Shown here: positions 1-6,334 of the stretch, piece by piece
Layout of the letters: each line of letters opens with the position of its first letter
Position numbering within the stretch: the first letter of the stretch is position 1
Assembly (NCBI GenBank): GCA_938082915.1
Contig: CALKCG010000127.1
Span: forward strand, 1-23,243
Source: an uncultured archaeon
GTDB taxonomy: Archaea > Thermoproteota > CALKCG01 > B24
Length of the DNA stretch: 23,243 bases
Reading direction: 5' to 3'
Program-made: the position numbers and the translations under genes
The notes under the pieces: generated by a model
Databases searched by the model: none
The model's input: only the letters and a program-made list of their open reading frames with translations
Told to the model about the DNA's origin: nothing

Positions 1-177
1 CTTCCCAGATCCCTGAAGTCCAATAACGCCGACTAACAGGCTTTTCGCATTCAAAAGCTTCATGAGGAGGCTCCTATCATCTTTCGACCAGTAGTATTTT
101 GGAGCCCCAAGGGTCTGTTCACTTGTCAACTGTAAACTCCATTGGTAGATGTCTTTCCAAGGCATTTCGACGCCCAT
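1..177 (-). CDS. P-loop ATPase, N-terminal part (runs off the left edge)
   Basis: On the minus strand an ATG at 177-175 opens a frame of 59 codons that is still open at base 1. It follows the stop of the ribbon-helix-helix gene by 10 bases and has a G-rich ribosome binding site (GGGGGGAAG) directly in front. The last visible residues are GVIGLQGSGK, a Walker A loop of the GxxGxGK form, preceded by a hydrophobic strand (SLLVGVIG). The approximately 45 residues before it are typical of the lead-in helix of an AAA-type ATPase. The family cannot be fixed from 59 residues. Its place beside an integrase and a small DNA-binding protein suggests a mobile-element gene for replication, maintenance or transposition. 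The plus-strand frame over the same bases is a shadow. Confidence 0.6.
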   Translation of the reverse strand, partial: MGVEMPWKDIYQWSLQLTSEQTLGAPKYYWSKDDRSLLMKLLNAKSLLVGVIGLQGSGK

Positions 178-187
178 CTTCCCCCCT

Positions 188-346
188 CTATTTTCTGCTC
201 CTCTCCTGTTCTACCTTCCCAACCTCTATACCAGCTCTTTTCAACACCATTCTGAGGATATCGTCCATGGTATCTTTTTTCTTTCCTAAAGCCATTAGGG
301 TGGCGTGGACATCTTCTTTCACGCGGATGGTTTTAATCTTAGACAT
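188..346 (-). CDS. Small ribbon-helix-helix type DNA-binding or antitoxin-like protein
   Basis: This 52-residue frame begins MSKIKTIRVKEDVHATLMAL and continues GKKKDTMDDILRMVLKRAGI. The pattern is one beta strand (TIRV) followed by two helices separated by a charged turn, with a highly charged tail. It resembles the short archaeal VapB/CopG-like ribbon-helix-helix proteins that act as antitoxins or autorepressors. A strong ribosome binding site (GGTGGAGGG) lies just before the ATG, and a TATA element lies about 40 bases upstream. It is followed at once by the P-loop ATPase gene, so the two form an operon. No toxin gene is visible; if one exists it may be the ATPase or lie off the edge. The family call rests on pattern and length only. 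Confidence 0.6.
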   Translation of the reverse strand: MSKIKTIRVKEDVHATLMALGKKKDTMDDILRMVLKRAGIEVGKVEQERSRK

Positions 347-380
347 TTCCCTCCACCTGCATATACCCGATATACGACCT

Positions 381-390
381 ATATAAATTT
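381..390 (-). promoter_or_regulatory. TATA box for the ribbon-helix-helix/ATPase operon
   Basis: Read on the minus strand, AAATTTATAT lies 35-44 bases before the ATG at 346. A start of transcription about 26 bases downstream would leave a short leader holding the GGTGGAGGG ribosome binding site. Confidence 0.45.
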
Positions 391-435
391 TTAATAAGCT
401 TTTGTTATTGAGTTACTATTTCCTCGCGGAAAAAT

Positions 436-452
436 CCATAAATTCTTTATGG
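436..452. repeat. Short perfect hairpin CCATAAA-TTC-TTTATGG
   Basis: A 7-bp perfect inverted repeat with a 3-base loop lies in the 290-base gap between the integrase 3' end and the ribbon-helix-helix promoter. Its function is unknown; it could be a protein-binding site of the element. No gene is seen in the gap on either strand. Confidence 0.4.
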
Positions 453-543
453 AGACTTCTGATTTATCAGACAGTAACACGACTTCCAAATTCCCCAGAT
501 TCTGGAAACGCTCGGTCAAATACCTCTCTCAACGGTTTTTAAT

Positions 544-565
544 CTAGATGATCGTGGTCGTCTAG
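544..565. repeat. Imperfect inverted repeat CTAGATGA ... TCGTCTAG
   Basis: The two arms of 8 bases pair at 7 positions around a 6-base centre. The site lies about 70 bases beyond the integrase stop codon, in the same gap as the 436-452 hairpin. It may be a terminator-like or protein-binding structure of the integrated element. Confidence 0.35.
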
Positions 566-636
566 GCTTCTTAAGCGTTGGAATGCTGACGAAATGACAA
601 TGAAATTATTTTACGGTTGAAAATAAAAAAGAGGGC

Positions 637-1527
637 TTAGGTGTTTAATGTTTCGACAAGCGGTTTAACGGTTTCCGCGAATTTTAGGTATTCTTCCATA
701 ATTTCATCAGCTAAGTAATGTTGAACAACGCCTAATTGATGACCCATCAACCATTCAACGATTTCAAACCTCATGGTCTTTCGGGCTTTGTTATAAAAGA
801 ACTTTCTCAAATCTGCCCTCCTGATCCTCCTACCCGTCTTCGACCACGCTCTCTCCATGCATCTTCTTACCGTGACTTCTGCGAAGTTGAAGACCCTATC
901 TGAGCAATCGAGCTTCATCTTCTTAAGGTGCTCTACTAAATCAGGATGGATGGGTTGCGGTCTGTAGAACTTGGATCTGACATTTCCATCTCTCGGTATT
1001 ATCCAACCATGCGTTAAATCCACTTCAGACCACTCAAGCTTAAGTAGCCGTTCAGGACGGATACCTTGTAAGGCAAGCATAAGAAGGTAGAGCCTCACAT
1101 CCTTTCGGTCCACAGCCATCAGAAACGACTTGACCTCATCCATGGTGGGTGCTAATACGAGCCCGTGAGGACGGGCATCCTTCTGCTTAATATTGAGTTG
1201 AACTCCGTAAAATTTGAACAGCTTTCTAATGGCTACTAAGTTATTGTTGAATGTCTTCGGATGCTTGAATTTTGAAAGCCACTTTTCAGCTTTCGCAGGA
1301 TCGAGGACGCCAACCTCACGGATATATTTTCTCACGGAAATAAAATAATCTCGTAAAGTCCTCAGTCGGATTTTCTCCACATTCAAACACCATTCTTTAA
1401 ACGCATCTAAATGGGCTTTTAACCCGGTGGTCGCGGGTTCAACTCCCGCCGGGCCCGCTATTTCACGGGTTAAGTGAATTTGTAAGGAGTTCTCGCCATT
1501 ACTCTCGGTACTCAGTTTGCCCTTCAA
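637..1527 (-). CDS. Archaeal tyrosine recombinase (integrase), C-terminal piece cut at its attachment site
   Basis: The integrase catalyses site-specific recombination of a mobile element with a tRNA gene. Residues about 38-108 are a helical core-binding domain and about 125-296 the catalytic domain. Arg157 (in QGIRPER), Arg231 (in RADLRKFF), His253 (in LMGHQ) and a likely nucleophile Tyr261 (in QHYLADE) can be seen; the usual first His of the HxxR box is Ala228. Residues 24-39 (AGPAGVEPATTGLKAH) are read from the antisense strand of a tRNA 3' half, and residues 1-23 from sequence beyond it, so the native N-terminus is absent. This is what SSV-type integrases look like after integration, when the gene is split into int(N) and int(C). 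The genuine integrase part is therefore 637 to about 1457. The other half should lie at the far end of the element, outside the window. Confidence 0.8.
   Translation of the reverse strand: MKGKLSTESNGENSLQIHLTREIAGPAGVEPATTGLKAHLDAFKEWCLNVEKIRLRTLRDYFISVRKYIREVGVLDPAKAEKWLSKFKHPKTFNNNLVAIRKLFKFYGVQLNIKQKDARPHGLVLAPTMDEVKSFLMAVDRKDVRLYLLMLALQGIRPERLLKLEWSEVDLTHGWIIPRDGNVRSKFYRPQPIHPDLVEHLKKMKLDCSDRVFNFAEVTVRRCMERAWSKTGRRIRRADLRKFFYNKARKTMRFEIVEWLMGHQLGVVQHYLADEIMEEYLKFAETVKPLVETLNT
1413..1457 (+). other. tRNA-Lys(UUU)-like 3' fragment, probable attachment site (att)
   Basis: Reading plus strand: GGG, the loop CTTTTAA with anticodon TTT, CCCGG, a short variable arm, a T arm of GCGGG-TTCAACT-CCCGC, then the acceptor strand CGGGCCC and discriminator G. 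No CCA is encoded. The 5' half of the tRNA (acceptor, D arm, outer bases of the anticodon stem) is absent; the bases before 1413 are integrase coding sequence. The fragment thus spans exactly the part duplicated when archaeal elements integrate into the anticodon-to-3' end of a tRNA gene. It is not a functional tRNA gene. Bases left of it belong to the element, and bases to its right are inferred to be host sequence. Confidence 0.75.
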
Positions 1528-1608
1528 GGATTGGAAGAGCTTAAAAGTGGCGAAGAGTGCGTTAGGGATTGAACTAAAGGCAAGGGGTACTGGTCTTCAG
1601 CTCAAGAA

Positions 1609-1830
1609 ATGCTCGAGGACTGTAGGAGGCTTGGTTCTGATGAGAGGTTTAAGCACTTGGACGTTTTGGAGAAGTACTCGAAGTCTTTGAACACCGGTTT
1701 GAGCGATAAGACAAGGAGGTGGTTTGCAGTTAGGAGCTTTTACGAGCACCATAGGCTTTCCCTTCCAAAGTCCACGGGGAGCGAATTGTCTAAATTCCTC
1801 AGGCCTTCTGAAGCAGATAAGCTTTTATGA
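1609..1830 (+). pseudogene. Remnant resembling an integrase N-terminal (core-binding) domain
   Basis: The frame gives 73 residues including VLEKYSKSLNTGLSDKTRRW and FAVRSFYEHHRLSLPK. This resembles the helical SAM-like core-binding domain of archaeal tyrosine recombinases, where a KT(R) helix is followed by (I/V)xSFYxHH and a short LP linker. The frame is open back to a TGA at 1570-1572, and the same frame is also readable upstream of that stop (ALQGLEELKSGEECVRD), so the piece may be the middle of a longer decayed gene. There is no catalytic domain after 1830. It sits on the host side of the attachment site, which suggests an earlier integration event at the same place. Identification is by pattern only. 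Confidence 0.4.
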
Positions 1831-1851
1831 AAATGATTTTAAGTCAAAGCA

Positions 1852-2702
1852 TCACACTTGTTCATAAGACCTAAGCCTCTCTATGCTTTCTAAAATCCTT
1901 GATGTTTTCTCACCTCGGATCTTAAGCCGATCTCCAGGTCGATTGGGCCACTGTAGTTAACTTTACTTAAAGCTTTTATGATGGATTAAAAATCCATCAC
2001 CCCCTTCCCTATAGGCAGATGATCTCTAATGCCATCATGGTCATGGGCATGGACGTTTCCAATGATTTCAGCCTCCAACTCGATATACTCGTCAATTCTT
2101 CTATACATAGTGCTCTGCATCGGTAAATAGGCATGATCCACGTCTAGCGTCATCCTCAAATAAGGACCATCCATCTCTTTAACTAGTCGAGTTTCATCAA
2201 TAAGACCCTTCACGTTCTCTATCGTGACAACAACCCCGCATGCCTCTGCACAGTTAAGGTATTCAAGGACAGCTTCCTTAAACAATTGATAGCGCTTATC
2301 CCCAGACATATCATATTGACTTTCTAAATGAATCGTAACGTAGTTTAGCCCCAACTCAGCTGCCTTCTCCATACCAAGTTTAATTACACGCCTCGACTCC
2401 CTTTGAATACATGGATCGTTAGAGATGGGGTAGACACCCATAGAGCTGTATCGGAGATGGGCACACTTTTATCTTGTATGGCTTAACGAAGGCTGAAAGC
2501 CTCTCTTTAAGGCTTTCATTAATCTTCGATGGAAGAATGCGCGGACGCACTCCATCCGTAAATAAGGTTGGATGGGAAAAGTCTAGCTCTACGCTTTCAA
2601 GCTCAACCATATCGGCAAGGTACTCGTAGTATTCCAAACCCTCCTCTAAGTTTCTACCTAGAAGGGGGTACCTATTTGCAAACCATAAAGTATCTTAACC
2701 AC
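1852..2702 (-). pseudogene. Decayed sugar phosphate isomerase/epimerase (TIM-barrel, AP-endonuclease-2 fold)
   Basis: Pieces of one protein can be read in different minus-strand frames, in order: DTLWFANRYPLLGRNLEEG and VELDFSHPTLF (2690 to about 2460), MGVYPISNDP, VTIHLESQYD, VVVTIENVKG, LDVDHAYLP and GNVHAHDHDG (2441 to 1986), then IIKALSKVNYSGPIDLEIGL (to about 1915) and SRILESIERLRSYEQV (stop at 1854-1852). The HLE, ENVKG and VHAHDHDG motifs are the metal-site strands of xylose-isomerase-like TIM barrels. Lesions visible: a frameshift just after a GTG start at 2702, a 1-base shift in a CCC run near 2458, an in-frame TAA at about 1986-1988 and a shift near 1915. Four lesions make recoding or isolated sequencing errors unlikely. 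The two shorter open frames inside it should not be annotated as separate genes. Confidence 0.8.
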
Positions 2703-2764
2703 CTAATAAGGGATTCACCTCCAAATATTTTAGCCTTTTATCAAAAATTTTTATAGAGCCTCCA

Positions 2765-3034
2765 TTGAATATTCAAGCTTTTTATACCATCCAATCCTTT
2801 CCCAATATCTTCCCTCAAGCTCCTTATCTTTCATGTCTGAGAGAAACATTAGCAGAAAAGATTTTGAAAGAAATGAGAAGAGAGTTAACGGCAAGAATCG
2901 AATGGGTTAAAGAAGAGCTTGAAAGCTATAATGAGCAATTGAATAGAATTAATAAAGCCTTAGAGGAGCCCCCTTCCTTTCTCAGCAGGAGACAAGCAAA
3001 AAGCCAATTCTTTCTTCTGAGCCCCTCTACATGA
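2765..3034 (+). CDS. Unknown 89-residue frame with a coiled-coil segment; possible remnant
   Basis: I do not recognise this frame. Residues about 26-70 (ETLAEKILKEMRRELTARIE, then EWVKEELESYNEQLNRINKA) are strongly charged and helical with a heptad-like spacing, as in a short coiled coil. The first 25 residues (MNIQAFYTIQSFPNIFPQAP) and the last 15 look like non-coding sequence read through. No ribosome binding site precedes the ATG. It lies between two pseudogenes. The likeliest reading is that only the helical segment (about 2840-2975) was once coding. Confidence 0.25.
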   Translation: MNIQAFYTIQSFPNIFPQAPYLSCLRETLAEKILKEMRRELTARIEWVKEELESYNEQLNRINKALEEPPSFLSRRQAKSQFFLLSPST

Positions 3035-3222
3035 AATGCTTTAAGGAATGTGATCTTCCTCTAAAACTTCTTTGTCAGCGATTATTCAATTAGTCGTATT
3101 CGATTTCTTAAGCGTATGGGAATAGATAGGTTACTCGTTCATTGCGAGTTTTCTCTTTAACTGAACTAGACTATCCAGTAAAGTATTTCTTTTAAATAGA
3201 CTATCTTATTTGAAGAAGGGTA

Positions 3223-3609
3223 TTGAATAGGTTGTGGTATAGGGATTTGTTTTGCGGTAAGCCCGGACAATATTGGGTCGAATGGTATTTTTCTAAAAGG
3301 TACCAAGAGTACACTAGTAAGGAGGTCGCCTTTCTCGAAGATGCTTTAAAAGGAGATGCGATTTTAGAGCTCTGCTGCGGTCCCGGAAGACACTCCATAC
3401 CCTTATCTTCCAGTAAGAGGGTGGTCGGCTTCGATTTAAGTAGGTACTTTTTATCAGTTCTCAAAGAGGGGGCCGTGAAGAGCGGCTCCAAAAACTTAGA
3501 CCTTGTAAACGGCGATATGAGGGCTTTACCGTTTAAATTGGATTACTTCGACGCCGTCGTAAACCTCCAAAAGAGCTTTGGTTATTTCTCAGACGAGGAA
3601 AACGTATCG
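3223..3609 (+). pseudogene. Class I SAM-dependent methyltransferase, N-terminal part only
   Basis: From a TTG at 3223 the frame reads NRLWYRDLFCGKPGQYWVEW, then motif I ILELCCGPGRHSIPL (about residues 47-61), VVGFDLS (motif II acidic residue) and NGDMRALPFKLDYFDAVVNL with SFGYFSDEEN. This is the ordered start of a Rossmann-fold methyltransferase. After ENVS, at about 3609, the methyltransferase stops and the frame continues in another protein family. A complete enzyme of this class would have another 100 or more residues (motif VI and the C-terminal strands), so the gene is truncated. The downstream frame is in phase, which gives a 182-residue hybrid frame up to 3771 that would mislead automatic annotation. 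Confidence 0.8.
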
Positions 3610-4020
3610 GTCTTAGGTAATGGGGAGCCCACGGTTCTACCGATATCCGAGATCGTCTTTAAATCCCAAGACGAGCCGAAGATAGTCGATTACGCTGCCA
3701 AGTGGCTTAAGGAAAGCGATAATATGCTAAAACTAGGCCTGTGTGTCCAGCTGAATTGGACTCTGAACTAAGGGATAGGGTTGAGAAGACGGCTCTAAAA
3801 GCGTATAAGGTGCTGAAATGTAGAGACTATGCACGAGTTGATATACGCTTAAAAAAACGATGTGGGGACCCCATATGTCCTCGAAGTAAACCCGAACCCA
3901 GATATATCCCACGAGTCGGGTTTCACGCGTTCGTTAAAAGCGGCTGGAATACCGTTTGAAGAATTCATTAAGAAAATACTGGACTTTGCTCTTAGGCGGG
4001 TTGGCAGAAGCCTTCCATAA
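3610..4020 (+). pseudogene. D-alanine-D-alanine ligase-like ATP-grasp gene, C-terminal part with frameshifts
   Basis: In the frame of the methyltransferase piece the sequence reads LGNGEPTVLPISEIVF and KIVDYAAKWLKES. It then shifts (about 3725-3735) to CPAELDSELRDRVEKTALKA and DYARVDIRLKK, and shifts again in an A-run near 3855 to GTPYVLEVNPNPDISHESGF and SLKAAGIPFEEFIKKILDFA, stopping at 4018-4020. The ARVDIRL and LEVNPNPD strands are the Mg-binding Asp and Glu/Asn segment of ATP-grasp ligases of the D-Ala-D-Ala ligase group. The N-terminal half of that enzyme is missing, replaced by the methyltransferase start. The gene is therefore both a deletion chimera and frameshifted. Confidence 0.75.
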
Positions 4021-4062
4021 AAATTACCTACAGGCTCTCTATTGAAGTTTTCATTTAATCCA

Positions 4063-4578
4063 TCATAATTGCAACGAGTAAACATCTTCATCGTGATATG
4101 CACCATCTTTAAAAACTTTCCCCTTTTTAACCGTCTCAAGCTTAAACCCGAGTTTTTCAGCTACACACCTCATAGCAATATTCTCCTCAAGAGTCTCTAT
4201 GACAAGTCTCTTGACGCCCCCCTCCTCAGCCAGCTTTATAGCCTCCTTCATGAGGCTTGTTACAATCTCCCTACCCCAGTAATCTGGGTGAACGCTTATC
4301 CCTATGCTTGATGTGTTTTTAACGTCTTTGTCCATGTGCCAAAGAGCTAAGAAACCGACCACACGGTCATCCAGTTTAGCAACCAGAACTTCCACCTTAT
4401 CATTATTCTGAAGTTCGCTGAAGAATCTCTTATACTCCTCAAGTCCTTTTTCAAACCCTTCATCAGCATAATCTATAAGCCACTTTCTAACCATTGGATG
4501 ATATTCAATGCAGACAATTGTCTTAACATCTTCATCTTTCAGAGGGTTCAACTTAGCATTAAAAATATTGAGCTTCAA
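4063..4578 (-). CDS. GNAT-family N-acetyltransferase
   Basis: The protein is 171 residues from a TTG start at 4578, chosen because a good ribosome binding site (GGAGGT) lies 6 bases before it. The upstream ATG at 4650 would add 24 residues (LPPPILILPSLKTLLSTFFG) that look untranslated, and a TATA-like TTTAATAT lies in that stretch at about 4627-4634. The GNAT fold is visible: VLVAKLDDRVVGFLALWHMD (strands 3-4), SSIGISVHPDYWGREIVTSL (strand 4 and the acetyl-CoA-binding loop, with degenerate DYWGREI in place of Q/RxxGxG/A), then LVIETLEENIAMRCVAEKLG and FKLE (strands 5-6). Family members acetylate ribosomal N-termini, small amines or other substrates; the substrate is not evident. It lies alone between pseudogenes, and its reading frame is intact. 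Confidence 0.8.
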   Translation of the reverse strand: MKLNIFNAKLNPLKDEDVKTIVCIEYHPMVRKWLIDYADEGFEKGLEEYKRFFSELQNNDKVEVLVAKLDDRVVGFLALWHMDKDVKNTSSIGISVHPDYWGREIVTSLMKEAIKLAEEGGVKRLVIETLEENIAMRCVAEKLGFKLETVKKGKVFKDGAYHDEDVYSLQL

Positions 4579-4718
4579 AACGGGACCTCCGAAAAACGTG
4601 GAAAGAAGTGTTTTAAGTGAAGGCAATATTAAAATTGGAGGAGGCAGCATTAAAACCTTGCTATATTAACAGTTCTCTTTTCCTATGCTTTAAAAGCTGT
4701 TTAAAGAAAAACTTTAAG

Positions 4719-4740
4719 TATTCAAGTTATAACTTGAATA
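4719..4740 (+). promoter_or_regulatory. 22-bp perfect palindrome, probable operator of the ECF S-component gene
   Basis: The half-site TATTCAAGTTA is followed directly by its exact reverse complement TAACTTGAATA. The palindrome ends 3 bases before the GTG start at 4744. A TATA-like AACTTTAAG (about 4710-4718) lies immediately upstream, so transcription should begin at about 4742-4744 and the mRNA should be leaderless. The palindrome fills the space between TATA box and start, where a bound dimeric repressor would block polymerase. Confidence 0.6.
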
Positions 4741-4743
4741 TTT

Positions 4744-5631
4744 GTGAAATTGAGTAGTCTTAGGTTTTACCTGCTTATTTCCGGTGCAATTCTAATAATG
4801 TTATATGGAATAGTTGAAGCTGCTTTTGTAGTTCATACATTTGGATTTGGAATACTTGAAGCTGCAAATCTACCTAGCACTTTAAAAAACGATTTAAGCC
4901 TACTGTTAACCTTAAGCTTTTTGTCGTTGCTTTTTTCCCTAGCTTCAGCCGTCAGCAGTGGCTCCTGGCCGTCTTTACTATCAGTTTTAGCTACGGTTTT
5001 TGGAATAGCTTCCATAGCATCGGCAAAGTTCATGAATTTCCAAACCATAGTCTTCCTTGAAACAATAGGTTTAATATCTGTTGGAGTATTAGCTTACGGT
5101 TCAGGATTAACCTATGAGGCAGGTGCGGCTTCACCTACGCTGAAATTCTCAACTGTTGAAACAGCCTCCATAGCAATATTCTCAGCTTTAACCGCTTCTG
5201 CTACTGCTTTCACAGGTCAGTTTTTCCCGTCGCCGACAGGCGGATATACGCATATAGGAGATTCCGTGATATTCATAGCCTCACTTATATATGGGCCTAA
5301 AGTTGGAGCCCTTGTAGGCGCTATAGGCGCTGTAGCAGCAGATTTGTACGTAGGCTATCCACGATGGTTCATATCCATACCTGCTCACGGGCTTGAAGGT
5401 TTCATAGCCGGTCTTGGAAAAGGTCGAAAGATGTACGTACAAGCGGCTCTATGCATATTGGGAGGAATAGTCATGGCTTTAATATACTTCTACGTAAACG
5501 TATTCATTAAAGGGCTTGGACCAGCGCTAATATCATTATTCAGAGACGTATTTGGTCAAGTAGCTGTATCATTAATCATAACAGTCATAGTTAAACCAGT
5601 ACTATCCAAAATATCACCAGGGAAAATATAG
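4744..5631 (+). CDS. ECF-type transporter substrate-binding (S) component with extra N-terminal membrane domain
   Basis: The protein is 295 residues, very hydrophobic, with a GTG start. Residues about 139-290 form an S component like those for riboflavin and other vitamins: GGYTHIGDSVIFIASLIYGP (about 166-185), GALVGAIGAVAADLYVGYPR and IPAHGLEGFIAGLGKG, followed by two more membrane helices. S components bind a vitamin or cofactor precursor and work with a shared energizing module of two ATPases and a T protein. None of those is in the window, so it would have to share a module encoded elsewhere. The first 120 residues add about four further membrane segments (about 8-30, 51-70, 76-93, 103-118), an unusual extension of unknown role. 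The substrate cannot be read from sequence. The palindrome before the start suggests regulation, perhaps by the ligand. Confidence 0.75.
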   Translation: MKLSSLRFYLLISGAILIMLYGIVEAAFVVHTFGFGILEAANLPSTLKNDLSLLLTLSFLSLLFSLASAVSSGSWPSLLSVLATVFGIASIASAKFMNFQTIVFLETIGLISVGVLAYGSGLTYEAGAASPTLKFSTVETASIAIFSALTASATAFTGQFFPSPTGGYTHIGDSVIFIASLIYGPKVGALVGAIGAVAADLYVGYPRWFISIPAHGLEGFIAGLGKGRKMYVQAALCILGGIVMALIYFYVNVFIKGLGPALISLFRDVFGQVAVSLIITVIVKPVLSKISPGKI

Positions 5632-6155
5632 CAAAATTGGTATACTAATTCTATATGCTTCTACGGTGGGGGTTACTCATTAATGCCTCTTTTCATAGGA
5701 ACCCCTACATACTACATTACACAACCCGTAGATACGTCTACATAAAGTGAGAGGACAACTATGCGTTTTACTCTTTCAAATTAATGTTTTTAGGAGAGCG
5801 ATGACGTTTGACTACAGTCTCTCAGAAGTGTTTGAAGTCCGATATCTTCAGTAATTGAGAAATAAAAACTGAGTTAAAGTCTCAAATTTAGTTTAAACTA
5901 GAGATCTCTCTCGATTTAACCCCGCAGATCCATTCCATTTTTACTTAACTAGTTTAGTTTCAGCTCCGTAGTCATGCGTCTTCAGTATTCACGGTAAATT
6001 CTTCACTTAACATATGCAGGTTCAGGGGTACCACTCTACTTAGGATGATGATTCGTAAGAAACGTGGTAAAGAGTAAGGATAGTATTCCAATAGATTTGA
6101 AAATTGAAAAGTAAAAATCAGCGAGATAGTGCCTAATTCTTCTAGAAGTATCGAT
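5632..6155. other. Gap without a recognisable gene
   Basis: Neither strand holds a convincing gene. A minus-strand frame of 63 codons at 5972-6163 is AT-rich, has no ribosome binding site and resembles no family I know. A short inverted repeat (GGGGTT/AACCCC, about 27 bases apart) lies near 5672-5705. The region is probably decayed sequence, given the pseudogenes on its right. Confidence 0.4.
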
Positions 6156-6331
6156 TCATCCATTGTTTGTGTGGTGAGTAATTCGTAGAGTCCTCCAGCT
6201 ACTCCTAGGCTCTTGATCCATGACTACTAGTACATATATACCGCTGCCCACAGTCGGTTTCCCCTCCAAAGCTGAGCCGAAAACGTAGACTCCAGCCTTT
6301 CCAAGCACCCCTTCACAGCTTCAGCGTACAC
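6156..6331 (-). pseudogene. Fragment of an MNT-type nucleotidyltransferase
   Basis: A GTG at 6331, 3 bases after the stop of the PaREP1-like gene, begins YAEAVKG. After a 1-base shift the sequence continues GKAGVYVFGSALEGKPTVGS and GIYVLVVMD. This is the FGSxxxGxxxxGSDIDVLVV signature of minimal nucleotidyltransferases (DNA polymerase beta superfamily). However, the two catalytic aspartates of SDID are replaced by Gly and Tyr (SGIY), and the frame ends soon after in unrelated sequence at a TGA (6158-6156). MNT proteins are the antidotes in HEPN/MNT toxin-antitoxin pairs. The preceding PaREP1-like gene would be the HEPN-like partner. Confidence 0.65.
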
Positions 6332-6334
6332 TTC

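Noticed and set aside
99..386. Plus-strand 95-residue frame at the left edge
   Set aside because: It is antisense to two minus-strand genes with strong ribosome binding sites, a TATA box and a Walker A loop; its own residues show no family pattern.
1413..1457. Functional tRNA-Lys gene
   Set aside because: Only the anticodon-to-acceptor 3' part is present; the 5' acceptor strand and D arm are missing and the upstream bases are integrase coding sequence.
1852..4020. Programmed frameshifting as explanation for the broken frames
   Set aside because: There are several different lesions per gene, including nonsense codons and truncations, and no conserved slippery site with a downstream structure.
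5972..6163. Minus-strand 63-residue frame
   Set aside because: It has no ribosome binding site and no recognisable pattern, and it lies in AT-rich decayed sequence next to the MNT fragment.
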